From: Pseudodesulfovibrio sp. JC047
Lineage (GTDB): Bacteria > Desulfobacterota > Desulfovibrionia > Desulfovibrionales > Desulfovibrionaceae
DNA: 64,000 bases
Direction of reading: 5' to 3'
NCBI RefSeq assembly: GCF_010468615.1
Contig: NZ_WUEH01000012.1
Coordinates: forward strand, 1 to 64,000
Part shown: piece after piece, positions 43,743 to 52,389 of the stretch
Layout of the letters: each line of letters starts with the position of its first letter
Position numbering within the stretch: the stretch's first letter is position 1
Made by a program: the position numbers and the translations under genes
The notes under the pieces: model-generated
The model's database searches: none
What the model saw: only the letters and a program-made list of their open reading frames with translations
Told to the model about the DNA's origin: nothing

Positions 43743-44021
43743 TTACCGGGGTTTGGTTTCGAACCGATACCCATCGTAATCTCGCTGGGGTATCCAGCCT
43801 TTTTCCCGCAAGCATTTTTCGTATTGGACGGCCTGTTGGCGTTTGTCCAATGGATACAGGTCCAGTGCATTGAACTTGCAAGTATCCGTGTCCTTGGCGA
43901 ATTGTTTGTCGGCCGCCGCGCCGCTGAGATCGGTGTGATACCACGCTCTTGAACAGCCTGAAAACAGGAGCAGGGCAAGGAGCAAAAGGGTGAGACTCAC
44001 GGTGAAAACGAGCTGGCGCAT
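43743..44021 (-). CDS. small lipoprotein
   Basis: A 92-residue protein with a signal peptide (hydrophobic core LLLLALLLF) ending in FSGC, a lipobox. The mature part (about 70 residues) has two more cysteines and a C-terminal REKGWIPQ. It resembles small uncharacterised envelope lipoproteins. It lies between gpsA and the SDR gene, same strand, gaps of 14 and 13 bases, so these three look like one transcript. Confidence 0.72.
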   Translation of the reverse strand: MRQLVFTVSLTLLLLALLLFSGCSRAWYHTDLSGAAADKQFAKDTDTCKFNALDLYPLDKRQQAVQYEKCLREKGWIPQRDYDGYRFETKPR

Positions 44022-44035
44022 GGCGACTCCCGGGG

Positions 44036-45028
44036 TTATTCGTCTTTCAGGTTCCGGTTCATCAGGTCGCGAGTGGCCTGGGCCGGGTCTTTGTCCTCAT
44101 AGAGTATCTTATACACTTGATCGGTGATGGGCAATTCCACGCCGAGTTTTTGTGACAGGTCATGCAGGGACTTGGTGGTTTTGACGCCTTCAGCCACCGC
44201 GTGCATGTCATTGATGATGTCGTTGAGTTTTTGTCCTTGTCCGAGTTTCAGGCCCACTTGTCGGTTGCGAGACAGGTCGCCGGTGCAGGTCAGGACCAGA
44301 TCGCCCATGCCGGAAAGTCCCATGAAGGTCCGTTCCTGACCGCCCATGGCTTCTCCCAGACGGCTCAGTTCGGCCAGTCCTCTGGTAATGAGTGCGGCTC
44401 TGGCATCGTGCCCGAAGTTGAGACCATCGGCCATGCCGGCTGCAATGGCAATGACGTTCTTGACCGCGCCACCCAGCTCCACACCGCGATAATCGGGGGT
44501 GAAATAGACGCGGAAATACGGGGTGGAAAAGGCTTCCTGCAATTCGCGGCCAAGTTCGTGATCCTCACATCCCAGCGAGACTGAGGTGGGCATGTCAGCG
44601 GATACCTCGGCGGCAAAGGACGGGCCGGATAACGAGGCGTAACGGGGGCGTTTCCCTTCGAGTGATTCGGCGACGACACGGGACATGGGGGCCAGAGTAT
44701 CCAGTTCGATGCCCTTGGATGCGCAGACGATAACCGGGTTGTCCGGCAGGATGTCGCGGAATCCTTCAAGGGCTGGTCGGATGAACTGACTCGGAATGAC
44801 GACCAGAAAGTAATCGGCTTCGGCAAAGGCGATTTCGGGGTCGGATTCGACGTTGAGTTTTTCGGACAGGGTGACACCCGGCAGAAACGTGGTGTTTTCC
44901 CGGTTTTTTCGAATGGCGGTGACCACTTCTGGTTCACGTGCCCACAGGGTTGTATTGACATTGTTCTTTGCGAGCATGTCGGCCAGGGTGGTACCCCATG
45001 CGCCTGCGCCCAGAACTGCTATTTTCAT
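44036..45028 (-). CDS. gpsA: glycerol-3-phosphate dehydrogenase [NAD(P)+]
   Basis: A 330-residue GpsA that reduces dihydroxyacetone phosphate to sn-glycerol-3-phosphate for phospholipid synthesis. The N-terminal Rossmann motif is AVLGAGAWGTTLADML. GGAVKNVIAIAAGMADG with the catalytic Lys, and MGLSGMGDLVLTCTGDLSRN, are typical. AAAGGAG precedes ATG 45028. The frame is open upstream to 45658 but that stretch belongs to the opposite-strand ahb gene. Confidence 0.96.
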   Translation of the reverse strand: MKIAVLGAGAWGTTLADMLAKNNVNTTLWAREPEVVTAIRKNRENTTFLPGVTLSEKLNVESDPEIAFAEADYFLVVIPSQFIRPALEGFRDILPDNPVIVCASKGIELDTLAPMSRVVAESLEGKRPRYASLSGPSFAAEVSADMPTSVSLGCEDHELGRELQEAFSTPYFRVYFTPDYRGVELGGAVKNVIAIAAGMADGLNFGHDARAALITRGLAELSRLGEAMGGQERTFMGLSGMGDLVLTCTGDLSRNRQVGLKLGQGQKLNDIINDMHAVAEGVKTTKSLHDLSQKLGVELPITDQVYKILYEDKDPAQATRDLMNRNLKDE

Positions 45029-45169
45029 GGATAAACTCCTTTGGTGCTCTCTACGATTGTGCAGCATACGTATGCTGGGAGCGGGTGGCAAGTCCCCAGT
45101 TCCGACTGGATAAAGGCGGGTGCGTGCACAAGGTTGCATCCTGTTACAGCCAGATGTATAGACCCTCCC

Positions 45170-45646
45170 ATGGCTATACAATTCACCGAGACCGAGGAAA
45201 GGATACTCGCGCTGGCCGGGACTGATTTGCCGGACACCGAGCAGCCGTTCAAAACCATTGCCGAGACAGTGGGAGTGGACGAGCAGGATGTGCTCAATCT
45301 TTTGGCTGATCTCAAGGAGCGCAAGATTATTCGCCGCTTTGGAGCGACGCTCAGACACCAGCAGGCCGGATATGGTCACAATGCCATGGTGGCTTGGCGT
45401 GTGCCGGAAGAGCGGACAGACGAGGTCGGTGCAATCTTTTCGGCCCGATCCGAAATCTCCCATTGCTACATTCGGCGTACCTACCCGGAGTGGACGTATA
45501 ATTTTTACACCATGATTCATGGTGAACGACCGGGCCATGCCCAGGAAGTGGTGGCCGAACTCGAGCAGATCATCGGTATTGATGACAACTGCGTCCTGCG
45601 GTCCCTGAAAGAACTGAAAAAAACCTCCATGGTCTATTTCAAATAA
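45170..45646 (+). CDS. siroheme decarboxylase subunit (AhbA/AhbB, AsnC-like)
   Basis: A 158-residue AsnC/Lrp-type protein with a winged-helix part (IAETVGVDEQDVLNLLADLKE) and a RAM-like domain. The stretch ISHCYIRRTYPEWTYNFYTM is the known siroheme-decarboxylase signature (AhbA/AhbB, NirDL-like). These pairs convert siroheme to didecarboxysiroheme in the alternative heme pathway. Only one subunit is here; the second must lie elsewhere. The next gene, hemL, begins 27 bases after it. No clear ribosome binding site. Confidence 0.85.
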   Translation: MAIQFTETEERILALAGTDLPDTEQPFKTIAETVGVDEQDVLNLLADLKERKIIRRFGATLRHQQAGYGHNAMVAWRVPEERTDEVGAIFSARSEISHCYIRRTYPEWTYNFYTMIHGERPGHAQEVVAELEQIIGIDDNCVLRSLKELKKTSMVYFK

Positions 45647-45673
45647 TCCAATCGACACGAATCCGAGGCTGTC

Positions 45674-46933
45674 ATGAACTCAAAAGAACTTTTTGCCAAG
45701 GCCCAGACCTTGATGCCCGGCGGTGTAAATTCGCCCCTGCGTGCCTGCAAGTACGTCAACGCTGAACCTGTCTTCATCGAGAACGCCAAAGGCGCGTATC
45801 TCTACGATGTGGAAGGTCGCAAGTATATCGATTACGTCTTTTCCTGGGGACCGCAGATTCTCGGCCATCAGGACCCTGCCGTGTCCGAAGCGGCACACAA
45901 GGCCATCGATCAGGGATCAAGCTATGGCGCGCCCTGTTTTGGTGAGGTCGCTCTGGCCGAAGCCATCAACAAGATCGTTCCTTCCATGGATATGATGCGC
46001 ATGGTTTCATCCGGAACCGAGGCCACCATGTCCGCTCTGCGTCTGGCTCGGGGCTACACGGGCCGGGACAAGTTCGTGAAGTTCATCGGTAACTATCATG
46101 GTCATGCCGACGCCTTCTTGGCTGCTGCCGGTTCTGCCGCAGCCGTTGTGCCTGGAACGCCCGGTGTCCCGGAAGCAGTGACCAGTCACACTTTGCTCGC
46201 CCAGTATAACGATCTTGAGGCGGTCAAGGCCCTGTTCAAGGAGTCCGGTGACGAGATTGCCTGTGTCATCGTGGAGCCGGTCGCCGGAAACATGGGACTG
46301 GTCAAGCCCAAGGACGGGTTCCTTCAGGGATTGCGTGATTTGTGTACCGAATACGGTGCAGTGCTGATTTTTGATGAAGTCATTACCGGATTCAGGGTCG
46401 CTCGTGGTGGCGCGCAGGAACGGTTCGGCATCACCCCGGACCTGACCACGCTCGGCAAGATCATCGGCGGCGGTTTCCCGGTGGGATGTTTTGGCGGCAA
46501 GCGGGAAATCATGGAACACATGGCCCCTGTCGGCGGCGTATTCCAGGCAGGAACACTGTCCGGCAACCCGGTGGCCATGGCTGCTGGTGTGGCAGCCTTG
46601 AACCGTTTGAGCGAATGTGATTATGACGCTCTGGAAGCCCGGACAACCGCGTTTACCGAAGAACTGGCATCCATCATTTCCGGAAAGGGCAAACCTGTTC
46701 ATCTTGTGCAGGTTGGTTCAGCTTTTACCATGTATTTTTCCGACAAGCCGGTGACCAATATGATTGAATCCGGTGAATGTGACGGAGAGGCATATGCCAC
46801 CTATTGGCAACAGATGATCGCTCAGGGTATTTATTTGGCCCCGGCCGGTTTCGAGTGCGCCTTTACATCTTTCGCCCATACGGACGAGGATTTTGAGAAA
46901 ACACTGGATGCAGCCCGAAAGGTTGAATTCTAG
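45674..46933 (+). CDS. hemL: glutamate-1-semialdehyde 2,1-aminomutase
   Basis: A 419-residue PLP enzyme that makes 5-aminolevulinate from glutamate-1-semialdehyde in the C5 pathway. The start [13 protein letters not shown], the [17 protein letters not shown] block, [12 protein letters not shown]-like [11 protein letters not shown] and the PLP-binding Lys in [14 protein letters not shown] are all present. It lies with the ahb gene, linking early and late heme synthesis. Confidence 0.96.
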   Translation: MNSKELFAKAQTLMPGGVNSPLRACKYVNAEPVFIENAKGAYLYDVEGRKYIDYVFSWGPQILGHQDPAVSEAAHKAIDQGSSYGAPCFGEVALAEAINKIVPSMDMMRMVSSGTEATMSALRLARGYTGRDKFVKFIGNYHGHADAFLAAAGSAAAVVPGTPGVPEAVTSHTLLAQYNDLEAVKALFKESGDEIACVIVEPVAGNMGLVKPKDGFLQGLRDLCTEYGAVLIFDEVITGFRVARGGAQERFGITPDLTTLGKIIGGGFPVGCFGGKREIMEHMAPVGGVFQAGTLSGNPVAMAAGVAALNRLSECDYDALEARTTAFTEELASIISGKGKPVHLVQVGSAFTMYFSDKPVTNMIESGECDGEAYATYWQQMIAQGIYLAPAGFECAFTSFAHTDEDFEKTLDAARKVEF

Positions 46934-47087
46934 TCGAGAGTTTTTGGTTGAGTCGAAAACCGGGTCGATGCGCCGCGCGTATCGGCCTGTTTTTATTGTA
47001 AAGTTGATAGTGCTTCCTCTTTTTGCCGAGGGGTATTTTTTCACTTTTTCACTTTTGAATCATGCATGACGCTGATAAAGATAGAGA

Positions 47088-48116
47088 ATGACAGCAAAAA
47101 AAATAGCGTATTACGCCCTGACCAGTAAGGGGCATACCATTGTCAGCCGTTTGGCTGTGAAGTTGGGCGGGACTGTGTATGCGTCCCGACGTCTTGAGGC
47201 CGAAGGGGCCACTCCGTTCGATTCGCTTTCCGATTTGATCGCCGCGACCTTCAATGCGTTTGATGCGCACGTTTTTGTTGCCGCATCCGGGATTGTTGTT
47301 CGTTGTCTTGCTCCGCACTTGCAAAGCAAGGAAACCGACCCCGCAGTGGTGTGTCTGGATCAGGAAGGCAAGTTTGCCATCAGCCTGTTGTCCGGCCATC
47401 TGGGGGGTGCCAATGAATTGGCCACGCAGTGCGCGCGGGTCATGGATGGACAACCCGTGATTACCACGGCCACGGATTCCGTGGGTGTTTTGTCCATCGA
47501 CATGCTGGCGCAGTCTCGGGGATTGGCCATCGGCGATATCAGCAAGGTGAAGTATGTCAATATGGCCTTGTTGGAAGGGTTGCTGGTGCAGTTGCATGAT
47601 CCCGAAGATTGGCTCGGTCTTGCCTGGAATATGAACTTTGAAGGCGTGAATTCGGTTGAGGATTGGGATACGTCCCGGCCTGGTGTCTGGGTTTCCTGGC
47701 AGAATGATTGCCCGGAAGGGGCGTTGTGCCTGCATCCTCGGACATTGCATATGGGTATCGGCTGCCGTCGTGACGTGTCCAAGGAAGAAATTCTTGACCA
47801 TGTTCATACGATTTTCGCGGCAAAAGGACTTGCTTTGAAGAGCGTTGCCTCTCTCGGGTCTGTGGAAGCAAAACGGAATGAAGTCGGATTGCTTGAAGCC
47901 GCTGAAGATTTTGGCGTTGAGCCGGTTTTTTATTCGACCAAACAGCTTGCCTCTATTGATGTTCCCTCCCCGTCCGACATGGTGCTTGCTCATATGGCTG
48001 TACCTTCGGTGGCCGAAGCTTCAGCTTTGCTCGCGTCCCATGGTGGAGAGTTGATCGTGACCAAACAGAAAACCAGTACAGTGACCTTGGCTGTTGCGAG
48101 GACGCGGAATGATTAA
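47088..48116 (+). CDS. cbiG: cobalt-precorrin-5A hydrolase
   Basis: A 342-residue CbiG that opens the delta-lactone of cobalt-precorrin-5A and releases acetaldehyde. The N-terminal part has AYYALTSKGHTIV and FVAASGIVVRCLAPHL with LLSGHLGGANELA, and the C-terminal CobE-like domain has MGIGCRRDVSKEEI. It is one of the markers of the oxygen-independent pathway. It overlaps cobJ by 8 bases, so the two are translationally coupled. Confidence 0.94.
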   Translation: MTAKKIAYYALTSKGHTIVSRLAVKLGGTVYASRRLEAEGATPFDSLSDLIAATFNAFDAHVFVAASGIVVRCLAPHLQSKETDPAVVCLDQEGKFAISLLSGHLGGANELATQCARVMDGQPVITTATDSVGVLSIDMLAQSRGLAIGDISKVKYVNMALLEGLLVQLHDPEDWLGLAWNMNFEGVNSVEDWDTSRPGVWVSWQNDCPEGALCLHPRTLHMGIGCRRDVSKEEILDHVHTIFAAKGLALKSVASLGSVEAKRNEVGLLEAAEDFGVEPVFYSTKQLASIDVPSPSDMVLAHMAVPSVAEASALLASHGGELIVTKQKTSTVTLAVARTRND

Positions 48117-48855
48117 AGCAGTGAGTTTGGGACCCGGTGACGAGAGCCTCTTGGTCCCTGCCGCCCGAGCGGCTTTGCAGGATGCGGATGTTATCGCCGG
48201 GTACAAGGGATATATTGAGTTGACGCCTCCTGAATTGTTGGAAGGCAAGGAAATCGTGTCCACGGGTATGATGGGTGAAGTGGAACGCGTGAAGGCTGCG
48301 GTGGACTGTGCCCGTTCTGGCAAGAAAACCGTGATGGTGTGCAGCGGCGACGCTGGCATTTACGCCATGGCCGGATTGATTCTGGAAATTCTCGAAGCGG
48401 AAAATCTGCTTGAGACCATTCCGTTCGAGGTTATTCCCGGAGTGGCCGCATTCAATGCGGCGTCTGCCCTGCTCGGAGCACCGCTCATGCACGATTTTGC
48501 TTCGATCAGTCTGAGCGATCTGCTCACACCGTGGGAACGTATCGAAAAACGACTCTCGGCTGCGGCAGAAGCGGATTTCGTCATCGCCATCTATAATCCG
48601 CGTTCCCGAAAACGGCATGACCAGTTGCGCAAAGCGCTTGATATTATCGGGAAATTCCGTTCACCAGAAACCCCGGTCGGTGTTGTTGGCAAGGCATATC
48701 GTCCTGGCCAATCCGTCACGGCGGTGCCTTTGAATCAGGTCGATGTGGAGACAGTGGACATGCAGACCGTGCTCATTGTCGGGAATTCCGCAACCCGGAT
48801 TACGGGTGGCCGTATGTTGACACCACGGGGTTATCACCGAAAATATGATATCTGA
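48109..48855 (+). CDS. cobJ: precorrin-3B / cobalt-precorrin-3 C17-methyltransferase
   Basis: A 248-residue CobJ/CbiH that methylates C17 with ring contraction. SLGPGDESLLVPAARAAL, VCSGDAGIYAMAGL, VIPGVAAFNAASALLGAPLM and IAIYNPRSRKRHDQL mark this subgroup. The start at 48109 lies inside the end of cbiG. After it comes a hairpin (AAAGGCCCTT against AAGGGGCTTT, one mismatch) near 48880, which has no T tract. Confidence 0.94.
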   Translation: MIKAVSLGPGDESLLVPAARAALQDADVIAGYKGYIELTPPELLEGKEIVSTGMMGEVERVKAAVDCARSGKKTVMVCSGDAGIYAMAGLILEILEAENLLETIPFEVIPGVAAFNAASALLGAPLMHDFASISLSDLLTPWERIEKRLSAAAEADFVIAIYNPRSRKRHDQLRKALDIIGKFRSPETPVGVVGKAYRPGQSVTAVPLNQVDVETVDMQTVLIVGNSATRITGGRMLTPRGYHRKYDI

Positions 48856-48939
48856 TACGAGTGGGGAAACTCGGAAAAGGCCCTTGCCTTGAAGGGGCTT
48901 TATCAGGTAAAAGCGAAAGTCTACGGTAGCGTACCTTCC

Positions 48940-48968
48940 TTGACAGGGGGGGGATACTTATTTATCCC
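48940..48968 (+). promoter_or_regulatory. candidate promoter of the cytochrome gene
   Basis: A perfect -35 box TTGACA is followed after 17 bases by TATCCC, a poor -10 box (three of six). It lies about 60 bases before the cytochrome start, in a leader with a run of eight G. The position is right for an independent, well-expressed unit. Confidence 0.35.
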
Positions 48969-49026
48969 GCTCAGTAGAGAGTGTGACTGTTTATCTTTTT
49001 TTTATGCAACAGGAGGAACTAACTCA

Positions 49027-49440
49027 ATGAAGAAATCACTGATGATCAGCCTGATGGTTGTTGCTCTGGTGTGCGTGTTCGCCTTGCCTGCGGTTATCGC
49101 CGGTAATGCCGCTCCGGACCAGATTACGATCACTGCCCCTGAGGGCGTGAAGGCGACCAAGACACCCGTTGACTTTCCGCACAAGATGCATGCCGATTCC
49201 GGCATCGACTGTCTGGTCTGTCACCACAAGGACGAGTCCAAAGACGCAGTCAAGAGCTGTGCCGCCGAGGGCTGTCACGTAGATGCCAGCAAGGCTGCCA
49301 AGAAGAAACCTGAAGGTTTCTACCAGGCTTTCCATAACAAGAAGTCCAAGACTTCCTGTCTGGGTTGCCACAAGGCTGAAAAGAAAGCCGGCAACAAGAA
49401 AGCTCCCGTAAGCTGTAAGGCTTGCCACCCCAAGAAGTAA
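49027..49440 (+). CDS. tetraheme cytochrome c3 (class III)
   Basis: A 137-residue precursor: signal peptide to about residue 26, then a c3 fold. Heme sites are CLVCH, CAAEGCH (CX4CH), CLGCH and CKACH. The FPHKMH and CHH segments supply axial histidines as in D. vulgaris c3. The fourth site is CX2CH, not CX4CH as in D. vulgaris. It is periplasmic and passes electrons from hydrogenases or formate dehydrogenases to membrane complexes. AGGAGG stands ten bases before the start; a strong terminator follows. Confidence 0.95.
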   Translation: MKKSLMISLMVVALVCVFALPAVIAGNAAPDQITITAPEGVKATKTPVDFPHKMHADSGIDCLVCHHKDESKDAVKSCAAEGCHVDASKAAKKKPEGFYQAFHNKKSKTSCLGCHKAEKKAGNKKAPVSCKACHPKK

Positions 49441-49456
49441 AACGCTCGGGTAATTC

Positions 49457-49494
49457 GAGGGGGGGCTGTTCAAAGACGGCTCCCTCTTTTTTTT
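49457..49494 (+). terminator. intrinsic terminator after cytochrome c3
   Basis: GAGGG(GGGGCTGT) folds back on ACGGCTCCCTC with a short loop and is followed by eight T. It ends the cytochrome transcript, 22 bases before the next start codon. Confidence 0.88.
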
Positions 49495-49516
49495 AATCTT
49501 CTCTCAGGAGGTCGAT

Positions 49517-50806
49517 ATGACCCCGGCTTCTCCCCATGACAAAAACGTCGATGTCAGTGAGCTTTTGAATGAAAATGTGCCCGGAAAGGACGGATTGGAT
49601 CCCGATTCCGTGGATGCAAATTTTGAACAGGAGCTTGAAGACCTTTTTGCTGACGACCTGGAAGATGCTCCGTCCGATGGCAATGATGGGCCTGTTGTGC
49701 TCGACGAGGTTGTGGAGGACGACGTCATTGTGTTGGACGACGTCATCGAATCCACTGATGATGCGACTCAGGAGATCGAGACGCCTGTGGTCGAAGAATT
49801 CGACGACGATGACGAATTGATCGTGCTCGAAGATATCGTTGAAGAGGATTCGGATGAACCGTTGATTCTCGATGATGAAGTGCCCGTTGTTTCCGACGAA
49901 AAAGTGGCCGAGGTCGAAGCCCTGATTGACGATATCGCCGAAGTCTCCGAGCCTGAATTCGAGCCGGAGAGCGCGGAAGAAATCATTGAGTTGGATGATT
50001 TGGTGATTGAATCCGAGTCCGCAGACGATGCGATTCCGGAATTGGACGAGTTGTTGGATGAAGCCGACAGTTTCGGGGATGGAACCGACGTGATTCCCGA
50101 GAGTCAGAGTGACTCGGATGCGGACGCTCTTTTGGATGACGAGAGCGAGTCTGAATCCGAAGAAAATTTTTCTGTTTCTGAAAACATAACCGAAAATGAA
50201 CCAGTTGAATCTTTTGTGGAGGACATTCCTGTGGAACAGGCCGTGTCCGAGGCAGCCATTGATTCGATCATGGATGAACCCGAGTCTGAATCCGATGTTG
50301 AGCCGACGGCTGAGAAAGTTCCGGCCAGTGCGGTTGTTGCTGGAAATGTGTTTAACCAGATTCGTAAGAATACACAGGATTCCACCGAGGTGGACAGCGA
50401 TTTGACAGGCCTTGAGGCACTGGAAAATGATGCCATCGAAGACGTGGACAGCTTGCTTGACCATGTTGATGTTTCGGATGTCATTGACGCTGAAAGCGAT
50501 GATGGTCTGGGCATGGATATTGCGGTCGAGGATTTTGAAGACGTGGAGATTCCCGAGAGAGTGTCGCCCGACGCCGAGTATGACATGGCCGATGATCTGG
50601 ATGTGGATGGATTGCTTGAAGACGTGTGTTCGGAAACCGAGGCCGCGACCATCGCGGAATTGCAGGACACGGTTGCCGCGCTTGAATCTCGTGTTGAAGA
50701 TCTCGAAAAACGACTGCGAGACGATATTGCCCAGATGGTCCCGGCTGTCGCCGCACGTATAATCCGTGAGGAGATCGTGGCGTTGGCCAACGATTTGGAC
50801 GAATAA
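49517..50806 (+). CDS. very acidic disordered protein with C-terminal coiled coil
   Basis: A 429-residue protein with no signal peptide. By hand count about 150 residues are Asp or Glu, spread over the first 380; Lys and Arg are rare until the end. The last 60 residues form a coiled coil (LQDTVAALESRVEDLEKRL) and a helix with MVPAVAARIIREEIVALA. This shape, acidic linker and a final helix with an RREEI-like motif, recalls PopZ-type polar scaffolds, but that is an inference. AGGAGG precedes ATG 49517. Confidence 0.78.
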   Translation: MTPASPHDKNVDVSELLNENVPGKDGLDPDSVDANFEQELEDLFADDLEDAPSDGNDGPVVLDEVVEDDVIVLDDVIESTDDATQEIETPVVEEFDDDDELIVLEDIVEEDSDEPLILDDEVPVVSDEKVAEVEALIDDIAEVSEPEFEPESAEEIIELDDLVIESESADDAIPELDELLDEADSFGDGTDVIPESQSDSDADALLDDESESESEENFSVSENITENEPVESFVEDIPVEQAVSEAAIDSIMDEPESESDVEPTAEKVPASAVVAGNVFNQIRKNTQDSTEVDSDLTGLEALENDAIEDVDSLLDHVDVSDVIDAESDDGLGMDIAVEDFEDVEIPERVSPDAEYDMADDLDVDGLLEDVCSETEAATIAELQDTVAALESRVEDLEKRLRDDIAQMVPAVAARIIREEIVALANDLDE

Positions 50807-50874
50807 TGCTATAGATTCCAATTCGGCTTTTGCGTCGGTTTGGTGCTTATGGTCAGATTGCTGTTATGCAGCAG

Positions 50875-50928
50875 AAAAAGATCAGCTTCCCGTGTCTGAA
50901 AGTGACGCGTCGGTCCTGATCTTTTTTT
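50875..50928 (+). terminator. terminator after the acidic gene
   Basis: AAAAAGATCAG pairs with CTGATCTTTTT around a 30-base loop and runs into T. It lies between the acidic gene and convergent selO. The A-rich 5' side means it could work on both strands. Confidence 0.7.
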
Positions 50929-50934
50929 GTGGGA

Positions 50935-52389
50935 TCAGGTCCCACAAAAGGTCTGTTTGACCTGCTCGGATGGTGTTGGTGGAAGCAGGTATTCCGCATA
51001 CTTCGGTTGGTCCGAGAACGGTGCGTCAAGCAGGGTGATGAGGGTGTGCGTTTTGGAAAAATCCCCATGTGTTTCGGCTGCCTGTATGGCCTTTTCAACC
51101 TGATGATTCCTGGGGATGAAGGCGGGATTGGTGGCTCGCATGGACTGAATGATGGATTCCTTTGATCGGGGTTCCCGACCAAGAAGGACATGCCAGTCCG
51201 AGAGCCAGTGCTCGATTTCGGGGTGCGTTGAAAATAGCGCAGCGAATGAGGACGTTTCTGTGACCGCGCCACTCAGACGGCGGAAGGTTTCGGTGAAATC
51301 CGCATGGTCCTGATGCATCAGTTCGAGCAGACGTTTGACATGGGCGAACCCGTCATCGCTTTCTTTAGACAGCCCTATCTTGGCACACATGGCCGTGCGG
51401 TAGTGGTGGGCAAAGGTCGGGGTGAATGTCGCGAGCACGGTTTCGCCGATGTCCGTGGCAGCATCTTCATCCGCATGGAACAACGGCATGAGACACCCTC
51501 CCAGACATCCGAGATTCCATTGGGCGATCAATGGTTGCTGGTTATAGGCATAGCGTCCCTGATGGTCGATGGAGCTGAAGACCTGGGCCGGATCATAGTG
51601 ATCCATGAAAGCGCATGGACCGTAGTCTATCGTTTCGCCGGAAAGAGCGGTGTTGTCGGTGTTCATGACTCCATGAATGAACCCCACGCTCATCCATTTG
51701 GCCAGCAGACGGGCCTGACTGTCGCAAATGAGTGCCAAAAGTGTTGCTGCCGGGATTTCCGTGTCCAGTGCTTCGGGGTAGAGTCGCTGTATGACGAAAT
51801 CAGTGAGCTGTTTTAGACCGTCCACATCCTGTCGGGCCGCGAAAAATTCAAAGGTGCCCACTCGAACGAAACTGCGGGCGATTCGTGTGAGAATGGCTCC
51901 GGGAAGTTCGGTTTCCCGGTGGACTTTTTCACCCGTCAGAACCATGGCCAGTGCGCGGGTGGTCGGAATCCCCAGTGCGTGCATGGCTTCAGAGACGATG
52001 TATTCCCGGATAACCGGTCCCAAGGGCGAGCGGCCATCACCACCGCGTGAAAAAGTTGTTGGCCCGGATCCCTTGAGCTGTATGTCGAACCGAGCGTCTT
52101 TGCTCGTGAGAATTTCTCCCAGAAGCACAGCCCGACCATCGCCGAGTTTGGGGACAAAATGACCGAATTGATGGCCTGCATAGGCCTGCGCAATGGGGTC
52201 CATCCCGTCGAGCAACATATTGCCCGCAAAGAGTTCCGCCAGTTGTATTTGATTGTCTGGCAGAGGGAGTTCCAGTTCTTTTGCCAACGGGGTGTTGATA
52301 CGAATGAGACTGGGCTTTTCAACGACGACAGGGCTGATTTGTTGAAAAAAGCGGCTTGGGAGCCGAGCATAGGTGTTGTCGAATATCAT
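50935..52389 (-). CDS. selO: SelO protein adenylyltransferase (YdiU)
   Basis: A 484-residue SelO-family pseudokinase that transfers AMP from ATP to proteins. YAGHQFGHFVPKLGDGRAVLLGE, KGSGPTTFSRGGDGRSPLGP, GVMNTDNTALSGETIDYGPCAFMD and the C-terminal FCGT are the family signs; the last Cys sits near the end, where animals have selenocysteine. It starts inside the 4-base overlap with the kinase-like gene. Role in redox stress is known from E. coli. Confidence 0.95.
   Translation of the reverse strand: MIFDNTYARLPSRFFQQISPVVVEKPSLIRINTPLAKELELPLPDNQIQLAELFAGNMLLDGMDPIAQAYAGHQFGHFVPKLGDGRAVLLGEILTSKDARFDIQLKGSGPTTFSRGGDGRSPLGPVIREYIVSEAMHALGIPTTRALAMVLTGEKVHRETELPGAILTRIARSFVRVGTFEFFAARQDVDGLKQLTDFVIQRLYPEALDTEIPAATLLALICDSQARLLAKWMSVGFIHGVMNTDNTALSGETIDYGPCAFMDHYDPAQVFSSIDHQGRYAYNQQPLIAQWNLGCLGGCLMPLFHADEDAATDIGETVLATFTPTFAHHYRTAMCAKIGLSKESDDGFAHVKRLLELMHQDHADFTETFRRLSGAVTETSSFAALFSTHPEIEHWLSDWHVLLGREPRSKESIIQSMRATNPAFIPRNHQVEKAIQAAETHGDFSKTHTLITLLDAPFSDQPKYAEYLLPPTPSEQVKQTFCGT

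Noticed and set aside
49493-50821. A 442-residue minus-strand frame opposite the acidic gene
   Set aside because: It is the mirror of GA-rich codons on the plus strand; its Ile/Phe/Asn/Gly-rich product is low-complexity with no family signs, and the plus gene has AGGAGG and sensible domains.
50929-50946. TGTGGGA/TCCCACA hairpin across the selO stop
   Set aside because: It is followed by A, not T, in the direction of selO transcription, so it is not a terminator for selO.
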